Source: Pantoea rwandensis
Lineage (GTDB): Bacteria > Pseudomonadota > Gammaproteobacteria > Enterobacterales > Enterobacteriaceae
Assembly (NCBI RefSeq): GCF_002095475.1
Contig: NZ_MLFR01000007.1
Coordinates: 1-64,000 of the forward strand
Direction: 5' to 3'
DNA length: 64,000 nucleotides
The first letter of the stretch is position 1. The number at the start of each line of letters is the position of its first letter. The translations under genes were made by a program, and so were the position numbers. Below, piece after piece: positions 18,394 to 28,290 of this stretch. A model generated the notes under the pieces. The model worked only from the letters and a program-made list of their open reading frames with translations, was not told where the DNA came from and ran no database searches.

Positions 18394-19278
18394 ATGAAAT
18401 ACGCAATTGGGCCGGTACTGTGGTACTGGCCGACTGACACACTGGAATATTTTTATCAGCAGGCTACGGCCAGCAGCGCCGAGATTATCTATCTCGGTGA
18501 AGCCGTCTGCAGTAAACGGCGTGCGACCTCATTTAATCAGTGGATGGAGATCGGGCGTATGCTGGCGCAACACGGCAAGCAAGTGGTGCTCAGCACGTTA
18601 GCGCTATTGCAATCGCCGTCTGAAGTGAAAGAGCTACGACGCTATGTGGAAAATGGCGAGTTCCTGCTGGAGGCGAACGACATCGGGACGGTGAATATGG
18701 CTGCGGAGCGCCAATTGCCGTTTGTCGCCGGGCCAACGCTTAACGTCTACAACGCGCAAACGCTGCAACTGCTGCTCAAAGAAGGCATGACGCGCTGGTG
18801 CATCCCCGTAGAGATGTCACGTGACTGGTTAATCCAACTCTTACAGCAGTGCGATGCTTCTGGTGTACGCGATAAATTTGAGGTGGAAGTGCTTGGCTAC
18901 GGACATCTACCGCTGGCACTTTCGGCGCGCTGTTTTACAGCACGTTCAGAAAATCGGGCCAAAGATGATTGCCAGACTTGCTGTATTCACTACCCCACGG
19001 GCCGCCGTGTACTCTCGCAAGAGGGTCAGCAAGTGTTTGTGCTGAATGGCATTCAGACCATGAGCGGTTACTGCTATAACCTCGGTAATGATCTTGCTGG
19101 AATGCATAACTGGATCGACATCGTGCGCTTGTCACCGCAGGACGAAAGCACCTTGGCGGAAGTGGATCGCTTCCGCGCTAATGAGGCGGGTGAAGCCCCG
19201 CTAATGATGGCTCGCGGGAGTGACAGCAATGGATATTGGCGTCGTTTAGCGGGCATGGCGCTGGAAGGTGGTCGATAA
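18394..19278 (+). CDS. ubiV: Oxygen-independent ubiquinone hydroxylation protein UbiV
   Basis: A 294-residue partner of UbiU (YhbV), also U32-related. Cluster-ligand cysteines are visible in LGEAVCSKRRA near residue 39 and ARCFTARSENRAKDDCQTCC near residue 180. The UbiUV heterodimer holds two [4Fe-4S] clusters and works with UbiT in anaerobic ubiquinone synthesis. A GGAG site precedes the ATG, nine bases after ubiU. A hairpin without a clear U tract follows at 19349. Confidence 0.95.
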   Translation: MKYAIGPVLWYWPTDTLEYFYQQATASSAEIIYLGEAVCSKRRATSFNQWMEIGRMLAQHGKQVVLSTLALLQSPSEVKELRRYVENGEFLLEANDIGTVNMAAERQLPFVAGPTLNVYNAQTLQLLLKEGMTRWCIPVEMSRDWLIQLLQQCDASGVRDKFEVEVLGYGHLPLALSARCFTARSENRAKDDCQTCCIHYPTGRRVLSQEGQQVFVLNGIQTMSGYCYNLGNDLAGMHNWIDIVRLSPQDESTLAEVDRFRANEAGEAPLMMARGSDSNGYWRRLAGMALEGGR

Positions 19279-19348
19279 AGGCACGTTCCGGCTATATTCC
19301 TGCTGTTATTAGCAGTTTTAATATGGGTAATGATGAGTAATACTCACT

Positions 19349-19374
19349 GGCGCAGGTCTGATAACACCTGCGCC
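19349..19374 (+). terminator. Hairpin downstream of ubiUV
   Basis: GGCGCAGGT (19349-19357) pairs perfectly with ACCTGCGCC (19366-19374) around an 8-base loop. The following ATCCTTATTT is only weakly U-rich. It may terminate ubiUV transcription or act as a stabilising 3' structure. It ends 20 bases before the yhbW start. Confidence 0.45.
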
Positions 19375-19393
19375 ATCCTTATTTGGAGTGCCC

Positions 19394-20404
19394 ATGTCTG
19401 AGAAAAAAACTGTTCGCCTGTCCGTACTGGATCTGGCGCCTATTCCGCAAGGTTCTGCCGCGCGTGAAGCTTTCCACAATTCGCTGGCGCTAGCGCGTCA
19501 ATCTGAAGCCCTGGGTTTCCATCGCTATTGGCTCGCTGAGCACCATAATATGACCGGTATTGCCAGTGCCGCGACATCCGTGCTGATTGGCTATTTAGCC
19601 GCGAATACGGAAACCTTACGCCTCGGTTCTGGCGGGATCATGTTGCCCAACCACGCGCCGCTGGTGATCGCTGAACAGTTTGGTACGCTCGAATCGCTGT
19701 ATCCTGGCCGTATTGATTTGGGGCTTGGCCGCGCCCCAGGATCTGACCAGCGCACCATGCTAGCGCTGCGCCGCCATCTCTCCAGCGCTCAGGCGGATAG
19801 CTTCCCGGAAGATGTCGCAGAACTGATTCGTTGGTTTGATGCCGAAGAGGGTGAGCATCCGCCGGTACAACCGGTGCCTGGCTTGGGCTTGAAAATTCCG
19901 GTCTGGCTATTGGGATCCAGCCTTTACAGCGCACAGTTGGCTGCACAGCTCGGCCTGCCGTTTGCCTTTGCTTCCCACTTTGCACCGGACCTGCTGTTCC
20001 AGGCGCTGCACCTGTATCGCGAGAAATTTAAGCCTTCTGCACGACTGGCGAAACCCTATGCCATGGTGTGCGTCAACGTGGTTGCAGCGGATAGCGAGCG
20101 TGATGCGCGCTTCCTGTTTACCTCAATGCAGCAGCAGTTTATCAACCTGCGTCGCGGCCAGCCGGGTCCACTGCCCGCGCCCGTCGAGAACATGGACAAT
20201 CTCTGGTCACCGTCGGAGCAATATGGCGTTCAGCAGGCACTGAGCATGTCGATTGTCGGGGACAGTGACAAAGTGCGTCAGGGACTTGCCGCCTTAATAC
20301 GCGAGACTCAGGCAGATGAGATTATGGTCAACGGCCAAATTTTCGATTCGCAAGCCCGTCTGCGCTCCTTCGCATTGGCAATGGAAGCAGCACGTTCGCT
20401 GTAG
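19394..20404 (+). CDS. yhbW: Luciferase-like (LLM class) flavin-dependent oxidoreductase YhbW
   Basis: A 336-residue bacterial-luciferase-like monooxygenase with family signatures [16 protein letters not shown] near residue 38, [16 protein letters not shown] near residue 78 and [16 protein letters not shown] near residue 105. FMNH2 binding is inferred from the family and the substrate is unknown. The ATG after TTTGGAGTGCCC was chosen over a GTG six bases earlier. It lies after ubiUV as in E. coli yhbU-yhbV-yhbW. A convergent AraC regulator begins its 3' end five bases downstream. Confidence 0.88.
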   Translation: MSEKKTVRLSVLDLAPIPQGSAAREAFHNSLALARQSEALGFHRYWLAEHHNMTGIASAATSVLIGYLAANTETLRLGSGGIMLPNHAPLVIAEQFGTLESLYPGRIDLGLGRAPGSDQRTMLALRRHLSSAQADSFPEDVAELIRWFDAEEGEHPPVQPVPGLGLKIPVWLLGSSLYSAQLAAQLGLPFAFASHFAPDLLFQALHLYREKFKPSARLAKPYAMVCVNVVAADSERDARFLFTSMQQQFINLRRGQPGPLPAPVENMDNLWSPSEQYGVQQALSMSIVGDSDKVRQGLAALIRETQADEIMVNGQIFDSQARLRSFALAMEAARSL

Positions 20405-20409
20405 TCCAC

Positions 20410-21336
20410 TTACTGCGGTGGGGACACGCCTTCAGGCCCCACCGCCACCATACGGATATCGCGCGCGGGGGATTGCCCGTAAAAACGGCTGTATTCCCGG
20501 CTAAACTGCGACGCACTTTGATATCCCACGCGATAGCCCGCCGTTCCTGCATCCAGCTTTTCAATCAACATCAAGCGCCGTGCTTCATTCAAACGCAACT
20601 GCTTCTGATATTGCATCGGCGTCATCGCCGTGACGGATTTAAAATGATGATGCAGCGATGAGATACTCATGCCAACGCTGCTGGCCAGTTTGTCCATTTT
20701 CAGAGGCTGATGGAAATTTTCTCGCAGCCAACGCGCCGCTCTTGCCACTTTGTTACCAGGACGCTCAGTCAACGCCATGTTAAGAATGCGTGGTCCCTCA
20801 GGCCCGGTGAGCAACCGATAAAATATCTCCTGCTCAATCAGCGGTGCCAAAGCTGGAATATCTTGGGGTTGATCCAACAACTCAACCAGACGAATCACGG
20901 CATCGACTAACGGCGGTGCCACCTTGTGCACGGTAATGCCGCGTTCATTCGCCACCGCCGCACCAATGTGCTGCAGTGGAAAATGCTCCAGGTAACGCAT
21001 CAAACGGGTTTCATTAATGGTGATCCCCACCCCCAAGTTGGGCTTCTCTGGTGTTGCCAGCACTACGCAGGATTGTACTGGCATATCCAGCGTGACCAGC
21101 AGCAGGTCGCCAGGTCCGTAGTGCATCACATCTTCACCCATACGCAACGCCTTCTGCCCCTGCGCCACCAACGCAAAGCTGGCCCAAGTAGCCACATGTG
21201 ACAGGCTGGTAGGCTTGGAGCTTCGGCCAAAGGAGAGAAAATCGATGGGGCTGAAGTGGCGGCCATCTTCCGGGGTATGGCGCGCAATCATCGCCACCAA
21301 CTGCTGCCACTGTTCCTGATGAATCATGCGTTGCAC
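20410..21336 (-). CDS. AraC family transcriptional regulator
   Basis: A 308-residue regulator. The N-terminal part (about 20-180) resembles the AraC_N cupin sensing domain of YqhC-type regulators, with FSPIDFLSFGRSSKPTSLSH and YGPGDLLLV. The C-terminal part (about 195-300) has two helix-turn-helix units, including MDKLASSVGMSISSLHHHF and TAGYRVGYQSASQFSREYS. It is divergent from an SDR dehydrogenase gene across 174 bases, which it probably controls. Relatives of this type often respond to reactive aldehydes, but the inducer here cannot be told. It replaces mtr of the E. coli arrangement. Confidence 0.87.
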   Translation of the reverse strand: MQRMIHQEQWQQLVAMIARHTPEDGRHFSPIDFLSFGRSSKPTSLSHVATWASFALVAQGQKALRMGEDVMHYGPGDLLLVTLDMPVQSCVVLATPEKPNLGVGITINETRLMRYLEHFPLQHIGAAVANERGITVHKVAPPLVDAVIRLVELLDQPQDIPALAPLIEQEIFYRLLTGPEGPRILNMALTERPGNKVARAARWLRENFHQPLKMDKLASSVGMSISSLHHHFKSVTAMTPMQYQKQLRLNEARRLMLIEKLDAGTAGYRVGYQSASQFSREYSRFYGQSPARDIRMVAVGPEGVSPPQ

Positions 21337-21510
21337 ACTCCGCGATGAGAAATCACTGTGGGGCTATTCTCGCTTTTCCCCAATGCTGCGCCTAGCCCTA
21401 CAGCCGCACTTTTGCAGGATCGTGCAAAAAGCTTGCAGGATTGCACTACCGCAAAATTGTATGGACAGCGCATGCTTACCCTTCCCCGAATTCTCAGGTG
21501 GAGAAACACA

Positions 21511-22257
21511 ATGAAAGCACTTGAAGGCAAAATTGCGCTGGTAACGGGCGCGTCGAAAGGCATTGGCGCCGCCATTGCTATGACTTTCGCGGCGGCCGGT
21601 GCTCGGGTCGTGGTTAACTATCGACAGGATGAAGCAGGCGCGGCAGATGTGGTCACTGACATCTGCGAAATGGGCAGCGACGCTATCGCCGTTCAGGCCG
21701 ATATCTCACGAGAGGCCGATGTGCAGCGTCTATTCGCTCGCAGCATCGAGCAGTTTGGCGCACCGGATATCGTGGTCAACAATGCGGGTATTTTCCATCA
21801 CGGCGATTTCGCCGAACTCAGCCTTAGTGAGATGCAGCAGCAGCTCAATGTGAATGTGTTGGGCACGCTACTGGTTTGCCAGCAGGCGGCGAAACATTTC
21901 CCCGCTCGCGGTGGCACCATCATTAATCTAAGTGCACTTAACAGCCAACGCAGCACGCCGGGCTCGGTGTTATGGGCGGCGACCAAAGGCGCAATCGATA
22001 CCTTAACGCAGGGCCTGGCACGTGAACTGGGGCCGCGTAATATTCGCGTCAACGCACTTGCACCGGGCATTATTCTCACGGAAGGATTACTGGCGGCGAA
22101 GAAGATGAATCCAGATGTCAAAGCGAAGCTGATTGCCGCTACGCCGTTAGGACGATTTGGTCTGCCGGAGGATGTGGCACAGGTGGCTTTATTTCTGGCA
22201 TCAGAAGACTCAGCGTATGTGAGCGGTGAGCGGGTGTTGATTGCTGGCGGCGTGTAA
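21511..22257 (+). CDS. SDR family oxidoreductase
   Basis: A 248-residue classical short-chain dehydrogenase. The Rossmann glycine motif is TGASKGIGAAI near residue 12, NNAG is near residue 89, the catalytic Ser lies in INLSALNSQRS and the last catalytic Lys in ATKGAIDTL. The canonical YxxxK Tyr position reads W-A-A-T-K (LWAATKGA), so the catalytic Tyr appears replaced by Trp. That is worth checking because it could cripple normal reductase chemistry. The ATG was chosen for the GGTGGAG site upstream; a longer frame of 51 extra codons has no family similarity. Substrate unknown. It is divergent from the AraC regulator. Confidence 0.85.
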   Translation: MKALEGKIALVTGASKGIGAAIAMTFAAAGARVVVNYRQDEAGAADVVTDICEMGSDAIAVQADISREADVQRLFARSIEQFGAPDIVVNNAGIFHHGDFAELSLSEMQQQLNVNVLGTLLVCQQAAKHFPARGGTIINLSALNSQRSTPGSVLWAATKGAIDTLTQGLARELGPRNIRVNALAPGIILTEGLLAAKKMNPDVKAKLIAATPLGRFGLPEDVAQVALFLASEDSAYVSGERVLIAGGV

Positions 22258-22275
22258 CGTTTAATTTACGAACAT

Positions 22276-22305
22276 AAAAAAAGGGACGCCGAGGCGTCCC
22301 TTTTT
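22276..22305. terminator. Bidirectional intrinsic terminator between SDR gene and deaD
   Basis: GGGACGCC (22283-22290) pairs with GGCGTCCC (22293-22300), flanked by seven A on the left and five T on the right, so each strand ends in a U run. It separates two convergent genes. Confidence 0.9.
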
Positions 22306-22323
22306 GTTTTAAGCGTTTATCGC

Positions 22324-24249
22324 TTATGCGTCACGACGACGTGGTGCAGAAGCACCTTCTGGACGTGGGCCACGACCGCCTTCACGGCTGAAGCGTCCGC
22401 CTTCACGACCTGCGTCACGACCACCTTCACGGCGCTCAGAGAAACGACGCGGTGCGCCTTCGCCACGCGGTGCGCCATTGCCACGACGCTCGCCATCACG
22501 GCCAGCAGGACGACGATCAGAACGCTCGTGTGCCGGTGCATCACCCATCAACTGCATGTTCATCGGCTTGTTCAGGATGCGCGTGCGAGTGAAGTGCTGC
22601 AGAACTTCGCCCGGCATACCTTTTGGCAGCTCGATAGTTGAGTGAGTACCGAACAGCTTGATGTTACCAATGTAACGGCTGCTGATGTCGCCTTCGTTAG
22701 CGATCGCGCCAACGATGTGACGGACTTCAACACCATCATCACGGCCCACTTCAATGCGGTACAGCTGCATTTCGCCAACGTCACGACGTTCACGACGTGG
22801 AGCACCATCACGGCTCTCACCACGTTCGCCACGGTCTGCACGGTTTTCGCGTGGACCACGTGCATCGCGTGAGTCGCGTGAATCACGACGATCATCACGG
22901 TCGCGGAATTCACGACGTGCTGGACGCGGTGCTTCTGGTGGCAGAATCAGTGGACGTTCGCCCTGTGCCATTTTCAGCAGTGCTGCGGCCAGAGTTTCGA
23001 TATCCAGATCTTCGCCCGGCTGCATTTTACTCAGCAGTGCGCGATACATGTCCAGATCGCTGCTTTCCAGCTGCTGCTGTACTTTCGCGGCGAATTTAGC
23101 CAGACGACGCTCACCCAGCAGTTCTGCGTTTGGCAGCTCAACTTCTGGAATAGTCAGCTTCATGGTGCGTTCGATATTACGCAGCAGACGACGCTCGCGG
23201 TTCTCAACGAACAGCAGTGCGCGGCCAGCACGACCTGCACGACCGGTACGGCCGATACGGTGAACGTAAGACTCTGCATCCATTGGGATGTCATAGTTAA
23301 CAACCAGGCTGATACGCTCAACGTCCAGACCACGAGCAGCAACATCAGTCGCGATCAGGATGTCAAGACGACCATCTTTCAGGCGCTCCAGCGTCTGCTC
23401 ACGCAGTGCCTGGTTCATGTCACCGTTCAGTGCAGCACTGTTGTAACCGCTGCGCTCCAGCGCTTCAGCAACTTCCAGCGTGGCGTTTTTAGTACGCACG
23501 AAGATGATGGCAGCATCAAAGTCTTCAGCTTCAAGGAAACGCACCAGCGCGTCAGTTTTACGGCCGTAAGCGGTCCAGTAAGACTGAGAGATATCAGGAC
23601 GCGTGGTCATGCTTGACTGAATGCGCACTTCCTGTGGATCTTTCATGAAACGCTTAGTAATACGACGAATCGCTTCTGGCATGGTCGCTGAGAACAGCGC
23701 GGTCTGATGACCGTCTGGGATCTGCGCCATGATGGTTTCAACGTCTTCGATGAAGCCCATACGCAGCATTTCATCAGCTTCGTCCAGCACCAGACCGCGC
23801 AGGTTAGACAGATCTAACGTGCCGCGTTTCAGGTGGTCCAGCAGACGACCAGGTGTACCTACGACAACCTGTGGTCCCTGACGCAGAGCGCGCAGCTGTA
23901 CGTCATAACGCTGGCCGCCGTACAGGGCAACCACGTTCACGCCACGCATGTGTTTAGAGAATTCAGTCATGGCTTCAGCAACCTGAACAGCCAGTTCGCG
24001 GGTTGGAGCCAGCACCAAGATTTGTGGTGCTTTAACAGTTGGATCAATGTTGTTCAGCAGCGGCAGAGAGAATGCTGCAGTTTTACCACTACCGGTCTGC
24101 GCCATACCTAATACGTCACGGCCCGCCAGCAGGTGAGGAATACACTCAGCCTGGATTGGGGATGGCTTTACATAGCCCATGCCGTTCAGTGATTCAAGGA
24201 TGTCGGCGTTCAGGCCAAGTTCGGAAAAAGTGGTTTGAATATCAGTCAT
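22324..24249 (-). CDS. deaD: ATP-dependent RNA helicase DeaD (CsdA)
   Basis: A 641-residue DEAD-box helicase used in ribosome assembly and mRNA decay, mainly in the cold. Q-motif and helicase motifs are in order: [24 protein letters not shown] ([12 protein letters not shown]), SAT and [12 protein letters not shown] DbpA-like RNA-binding domain follows around residues 480-560, and the tail is rich in Arg and Gly repeats. The ATG at 24249 matches the E. coli N-terminus (TTFSELGL); a GTG three codons upstream is possible. The 175-base leader contains the yrbN leader peptide, whose stop lies in the deaD ribosome-binding site. Confidence 0.97.
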   Translation of the reverse strand: MTDIQTTFSELGLNADILESLNGMGYVKPSPIQAECIPHLLAGRDVLGMAQTGSGKTAAFSLPLLNNIDPTVKAPQILVLAPTRELAVQVAEAMTEFSKHMRGVNVVALYGGQRYDVQLRALRQGPQVVVGTPGRLLDHLKRGTLDLSNLRGLVLDEADEMLRMGFIEDVETIMAQIPDGHQTALFSATMPEAIRRITKRFMKDPQEVRIQSSMTTRPDISQSYWTAYGRKTDALVRFLEAEDFDAAIIFVRTKNATLEVAEALERSGYNSAALNGDMNQALREQTLERLKDGRLDILIATDVAARGLDVERISLVVNYDIPMDAESYVHRIGRTGRAGRAGRALLFVENRERRLLRNIERTMKLTIPEVELPNAELLGERRLAKFAAKVQQQLESSDLDMYRALLSKMQPGEDLDIETLAAALLKMAQGERPLILPPEAPRPARREFRDRDDRRDSRDSRDARGPRENRADRGERGESRDGAPRRERRDVGEMQLYRIEVGRDDGVEVRHIVGAIANEGDISSRYIGNIKLFGTHSTIELPKGMPGEVLQHFTRTRILNKPMNMQLMGDAPAHERSDRRPAGRDGERRGNGAPRGEGAPRRFSERREGGRDAGREGGRFSREGGRGPRPEGASAPRRRDA

Positions 24250-24265
24250 GTAGTACACGTGCCTC

Positions 24266-24322
24266 TTAGATTGCGGCGGCCAGTCTACATAACTCGTCGT
24301 GAAAACTTTCAGTAATTTTCAT
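24266..24322 (-). CDS. yrbN: Small leader protein YrbN upstream of deaD
   Basis: An 18-codon frame, [18 protein letters not shown], closely resembles the start of E. coli YrbN, a 26-residue small protein in the same place. It ends 16 bases before the deaD ATG and its stop overlaps AAGAGG, the likely deaD ribosome-binding site, so the two are probably translationally coupled. The eight C-terminal residues of the E. coli protein are missing here. The function is unknown. The strong conservation of the first 15 residues supports real translation. No strong ribosome-binding site is visible for yrbN itself. Confidence 0.7.
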   Translation of the reverse strand: MKITESFHDELCRLAAAI

Positions 24323-24425
24323 CAAAAAGTGTGAACCGGCTCAAATTAGAAGTTTTGACGAACAGAAAAGCCCTCACCTCGAAGATGATGACTTTACAAG
24401 TATTCAGGCAATAAAAGTTCGTCAG

Positions 24426-25310
24426 CTATTGCTGGTCAGATTCTGATAAATCGTCTTGTGTCTGGCCGAGTTGCGCCAGTTCCAACAATGCGTATCGGTG
24501 CTCAACAAAGTTGTTAACATTGTTAGCGACCGCCAGTTTGAACAACGCTTTCGCGTCGTCCTTCTCCCCCAGACTTAGGTAGTACTTACCTAAATAGAAG
24601 TTGGTTTCACTGAGATGTTCAGCGAGCGAGGTGTTATCCGTTGCGTCCGCCTTGAGACGTTCCATCAGTGTTTTTTCACTGATGTCGCCAAGGTAGAACT
24701 CGACAATATTCCATCCCCATTGGTCCCGGACCGCTTTGTCATGTCGCTGTCTCAGCGTGACTTTTGCCTTGTCGGCGTCCATATCGCTTTCAACGAGATA
24801 GAGCCAAAGGCTGCGGAAAGGATCGTTAGGATCGTCTTGATAAAACGCCAGCAGATCATCTTGCGCTAACTTGTATCGACCGCCGTAATAGAGGGCGATA
24901 CCACGGTTTAAATGCGCATAGTTGTAAGTTGGATCAAGCTCAAGTACAGAATCAAACGCTTCATAGGCAGCATCAAAATTGCCTGCCTGCGTTAAGTATA
25001 TACCAAGGTAGTTAAACACCTCAGGCATATCTGGTCTTATAGACAGCGCTTGCGAGAAATCGTTCCGCGCTAATGCCCTCAGACCCAAACTATCATACAA
25101 CACTCCGCGCTCATATAATAGCTGTGCGCGTTCATCATCGGTCAGGGCACGACTGGCAAGAATTTGTTCCATTCGCGCCAGGATCACCTCTTGCTGCAGT
25201 GTGGGCTGCAAAGGTACTGCCAGAACTTCGTTCTTACGCCAATTGGAGTTGCTGCATCCTGCCAGCGTGATAGCTGTCGCAACAAAACACCAGCGCAAAA
25301 AAGGCTTCAT
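24426..25310 (-). CDS. nlpI: Outer-membrane lipoprotein NlpI
   Basis: A 294-residue TPR lipoprotein. The signal peptide ends in LAGC with the lipidated Cys at position 19, and Ser at +2 fits outer-membrane sorting. Several tetratricopeptide repeats follow from about residue 60, such as [24 protein letters not shown]. NlpI is an adaptor for the Prc protease and murein endopeptidases such as MepS, and scaffolds peptidoglycan enzymes. The order deaD, nlpI, pnp is conserved with E. coli and all are read leftward. Confidence 0.96.
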   Translation of the reverse strand: MKPFLRWCFVATAITLAGCSNSNWRKNEVLAVPLQPTLQQEVILARMEQILASRALTDDERAQLLYERGVLYDSLGLRALARNDFSQALSIRPDMPEVFNYLGIYLTQAGNFDAAYEAFDSVLELDPTYNYAHLNRGIALYYGGRYKLAQDDLLAFYQDDPNDPFRSLWLYLVESDMDADKAKVTLRQRHDKAVRDQWGWNIVEFYLGDISEKTLMERLKADATDNTSLAEHLSETNFYLGKYYLSLGEKDDAKALFKLAVANNVNNFVEHRYALLELAQLGQTQDDLSESDQQ

Positions 25311-25439
25311 TTCCCACTCCCGAATACAAACATTGGGATAACCATCCTGTCATCCGCCTGCTGTGCACAAGGATTCCCGCCCTCGCGATGATCTAAACAC
25401 TTCTCCCCGCAGAGCAGGGAGAAGCCAATCAGTAAACGC

Positions 25440-27575
25440 TTACTCGGCGTCAGATGCATTCGTTGCAGCAGGGGTTTCTTCCGCTGGTTTCTGCTCTGTC
25501 GCTTCTTTGATGCTCAGGCGTACGCGGCCCTGACGGTCCACTTCCATCACTTTGACTGGAACTTCCTGACCCATCTGCAGATAGTCGGTCACTTTCTCTA
25601 CGCGCTTATCCGCGATCTGAGAAATGTGTACCAGACCCTCTTTACCGCCACCGATGGCTACAAAGGCACCAAAATCAACGATGCGCGTCACTTTACCTTC
25701 ATAGATACGGCCCACTTCGATTTCAGCCGTAATCTGTTCGATGCGACGGATTGCTTCTTTCGCTTTGTTGCCATCAGTTGCTGCGATCTTCACGGTGCCA
25801 TCATCTTCGATTTCGATGGTGGTGCCGGTCTCTTCAGTCAACGCACGGATAACAGAACCGCCTTTACCGATAACGTCTTTGATCTTGTCTGAGCTGATCT
25901 TGATGGTATAGATGCGTGGTGCGAACTCAGAAATTTCCTGACGTGGGGTGCTGATTGCCTGCTCCATCACGCTCAGGATGTGCAGACGCGCGCCCTTAGC
26001 CTGGTTCAGTGCAACCTGCATGATCTCACGGGTGATACCTTCAATTTTGATATCCATCTGCAGTGCAGTGATACCGTCGCGGCTACCCGCTACTTTGAAG
26101 TCCATATCGCCGAGGTGATCTTCATCGCCCAGGATGTCAGACAGAACCACGAAGTTTTCGTCTTCTTTAACCAGACCCATCGCGATGCCAGCAACGGCCG
26201 CTTTGATCGGAACACCTGCGTCCATCAGTGCCAGAGAAGCACCACACACGGAAGCCATAGAAGAAGAACCGTTTGATTCAGTGATTTCTGACACCACACG
26301 AATGGTGTATGGGAAATCTTCCTGCTTAGGCATCACTGCCAGCACGCCACGCTTCGCCAGACGACCGTGACCAATCTCACGACGCTTCGGTGAGCCAACC
26401 ATGCCGGTCTCGCCCACTGAGTACGGAGGGAAGTTGTAGTGGAACAGGAAGCTGTCAGTACGCTCGCCCATCAGCTCGTCAAGATTCTGCGCATCACGGG
26501 CAGTACCCAGAGTGGCAGTCACCAGTGCCTGAGTTTCACCACGGGTGAACAGAGAAGAACCATGAGTACGCGGCAATACGCCAGTGCGCACGTCCAGACC
26601 ACGGATCATATCTTTTTCGCGGCCATCAATACGTGGCTCGCCACGGATGATACGGCTACGCACAACGCTCTTCTCAAGATCGTGAACGATGTCAGCGATT
26701 TCGCCAGCATCTAATGATTCATCTTCAGCCTTCAGTGCAGCGATGGTGGCGTCTTTAACTGCGCCAACCTGAGTGTAACGCTCTTGCTTATCAGTGATGC
26801 GGTAAGCATCAGCAATGCCAGCTTCTGCCAGTGCAGCAACACGTGCAATCAGTGCATCGTTCGCTGGCTCTGGCTGCCAATCCCAACGTGGTTTGCCCGC
26901 TTCAGCAACCAGTGAGTTGATGTTTTCGATAACAACCTGCTGCTGATCGTGGCCAAATACTACCGCGCCCAGCATCTGGTCTTCGGTCAGTACTTCTGCT
27001 TCAGATTCAACCATCAGAACCGCGTTCTGAGTACCGGCAACCACCAAGTCCAGACGAGAGGTTTTGATTTCATCAGCGGTTGGGTTCAGAACGTACTGGT
27101 CATTGATATAACCAACACGAGCCGCACCAATTGGGCCGTTGAATGGCAGGCCTGACAGCGCCAGCGCGGCAGATGCGCCGATCATCGCAACGATGTCTGG
27201 GTTAACCTGTGGGTTAACAGAAACAACGGTGGCGATAACCTGCACTTCGTTGATGAAACCTTCCGGGAACAGTGGACGCACTGGACGGTCAATCAGACGA
27301 GAGATCAGGGTTTCGCCTTCGCTTGGACGGCCTTCACGACGGAAGAAGCTACCCGGGATACGACCAGCAGCGTAAGTACGCTCCTGATAGTTAACCGTCA
27401 GCGGGAAGAAATCCTGACCTGGTTTGGTTTTTTTCTGGCCAACAACGGTAACAAATACCGCAGTGTCGTCCATGCTCGCCATAACTGCTGCAGTGGCCTG
27501 GCGCGCCATCATGCCGGTTTCCAGCGTGACGGTATGCTGACCATATTGGAATTTGCGTACGATCGGGTTCAGCAA
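25440..27575 (-). CDS. pnp: Polynucleotide phosphorylase
   Basis: A 711-residue 3'-5' phosphorolytic exoribonuclease and degradosome component, equal in length to the E. coli protein. Two RNase PH domains (about 1-220 and 310-540) flank an all-alpha linker. The second one carries the catalytic [14 protein letters not shown] and [18 protein letters not shown] segments. A KH domain ([21 protein letters not shown], about 550-610) and an S1 domain (about 620-690) end the protein. The leader upstream folds into the stem-loops that RNase III and PNPase use for autoregulation in E. coli. Confidence 0.98.
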   Translation of the reverse strand: MLNPIVRKFQYGQHTVTLETGMMARQATAAVMASMDDTAVFVTVVGQKKTKPGQDFFPLTVNYQERTYAAGRIPGSFFRREGRPSEGETLISRLIDRPVRPLFPEGFINEVQVIATVVSVNPQVNPDIVAMIGASAALALSGLPFNGPIGAARVGYINDQYVLNPTADEIKTSRLDLVVAGTQNAVLMVESEAEVLTEDQMLGAVVFGHDQQQVVIENINSLVAEAGKPRWDWQPEPANDALIARVAALAEAGIADAYRITDKQERYTQVGAVKDATIAALKAEDESLDAGEIADIVHDLEKSVVRSRIIRGEPRIDGREKDMIRGLDVRTGVLPRTHGSSLFTRGETQALVTATLGTARDAQNLDELMGERTDSFLFHYNFPPYSVGETGMVGSPKRREIGHGRLAKRGVLAVMPKQEDFPYTIRVVSEITESNGSSSMASVCGASLALMDAGVPIKAAVAGIAMGLVKEDENFVVLSDILGDEDHLGDMDFKVAGSRDGITALQMDIKIEGITREIMQVALNQAKGARLHILSVMEQAISTPRQEISEFAPRIYTIKISSDKIKDVIGKGGSVIRALTEETGTTIEIEDDGTVKIAATDGNKAKEAIRRIEQITAEIEVGRIYEGKVTRIVDFGAFVAIGGGKEGLVHISQIADKRVEKVTDYLQMGQEVPVKVMEVDRQGRVRLSIKEATEQKPAEETPAATNASDAE

Positions 27576-27886
27576 AATTTAAGTCCTTAAATTCGAGGGG
27601 CGAAGCCCACTTAGGCTCGCCGGGGTTTACCGATCTTTAGTTGCATCCTCGCGACTAATGACAATCCTCAACCGCTCATGCGGTAAAGCCTCTCATTAGC
27701 CGCGCGAAACGCTGCAAGCAAAGATCACTCTCAGCAACAATACATGAGTTTGGTACGGAATGCTGCGGATTGCTCGAAAAAAGGGGCCATAAAGGCCCCC
27801 TTTTCGCGAAACTCGCACAAATCTGATCGTCAGATGCGCTTTTCTGCAAACTGCATACGCTACATCGTTGATCAGATTCTTCAGAC
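27576..27886 (-). promoter_or_regulatory. rpsO-pnp intergenic leader region
   Basis: This 311-base stretch carries no protein gene. It holds the rpsO terminator (27777-27804), probably the pnp promoter, and a long structured pnp leader. The leader includes a nested stem-loop: CTAATGA (27655-27661) with TCATTAG (27693-27699), enclosing ACCGC/GCGGT (27671-27684). In E. coli RNase III cleaves such a leader stem and PNPase then destabilises its own mRNA. The E. coli small RNA SraG comes from the same interval on the opposite strand. I cannot confirm an equivalent here. Confidence 0.65.
27777..27804 (-). terminator. rpsO intrinsic terminator
   Basis: GGGGCC (27783-27788) and GGCCCC (27794-27799) pair around ATAAA. 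On the minus strand the stem is followed by a run of T. It lies about 85 bases downstream of the rpsO stop. In E. coli this terminator is leaky and allows rpsO-pnp readthrough. Confidence 0.85.
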
Positions 27887-28156
27887 TTAGCGACGCAGAC
27901 CCAGGCTTTCGATCAGGCTGGTGTAGCGAGCAACGTCTTTACGCTTCAGGTAGTCCAGCAGCTTACGACGCTGGGATACCATGCGCAGCAGACCGCGACG
28001 GCTGTGGTGGTCTTTTTTGTGCTCAGAGAAGTGACCCTGCAGGTGGTTAATCTGAGCAGTCAGCAGAGCAACCTGAACTTCAGTTGAACCGCTGTCGTTA
28101 GCACCACGACCGAATTTAGCAACGATCTCTGCTTTAGCTTCAACGCTTAGAGACAT
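27887..28156 (-). CDS. rpsO: 30S ribosomal protein S15
   Basis: The 89-residue S15 binds 16S rRNA at the central-domain three-way junction and starts platform assembly. Conserved segments are [21 protein letters not shown] and [22 protein letters not shown]. In E. coli it represses its own translation through an mRNA pseudoknot at the start site. Its own promoter is visible upstream and an intrinsic terminator downstream. It sits between truB and pnp as in E. coli. Confidence 0.99.
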   Translation of the reverse strand: MSLSVEAKAEIVAKFGRGANDSGSTEVQVALLTAQINHLQGHFSEHKKDHHSRRGLLRMVSQRRKLLDYLKRKDVARYTSLIESLGLRR

Positions 28157-28229
28157 AATAAACTCCAGATAAAAAATGAATGTATGGGTGCCGATCTCTA
28201 ATTCAGCAGCCCGCTTTTAAAGCCGCGCT

Positions 28230-28258
28230 ATTCTACTCTTCGCCCGATAGCAACGCAA
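28230..28258 (-). promoter_or_regulatory. Probable rpsO promoter
   Basis: On the minus strand TTGCGT (28253-28258) and TAGAAT (28230-28235) are separated by exactly 17 bp, ending about 70 bases before the rpsO start codon. It lies between truB and rpsO, so rpsO can be transcribed apart from the upstream nusA-infB operon. Confidence 0.62.
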
Positions 28259-28290
28259 ATACGTCGTGCAGGCTGAAGGGCATGTTTTGA

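Noticed and set aside
27576..27886. SraG small RNA gene opposite the pnp leader
   Set aside because: The position fits the E. coli gene, but I could not see a clear promoter and terminator pair on the plus strand, so no separate RNA feature is called.
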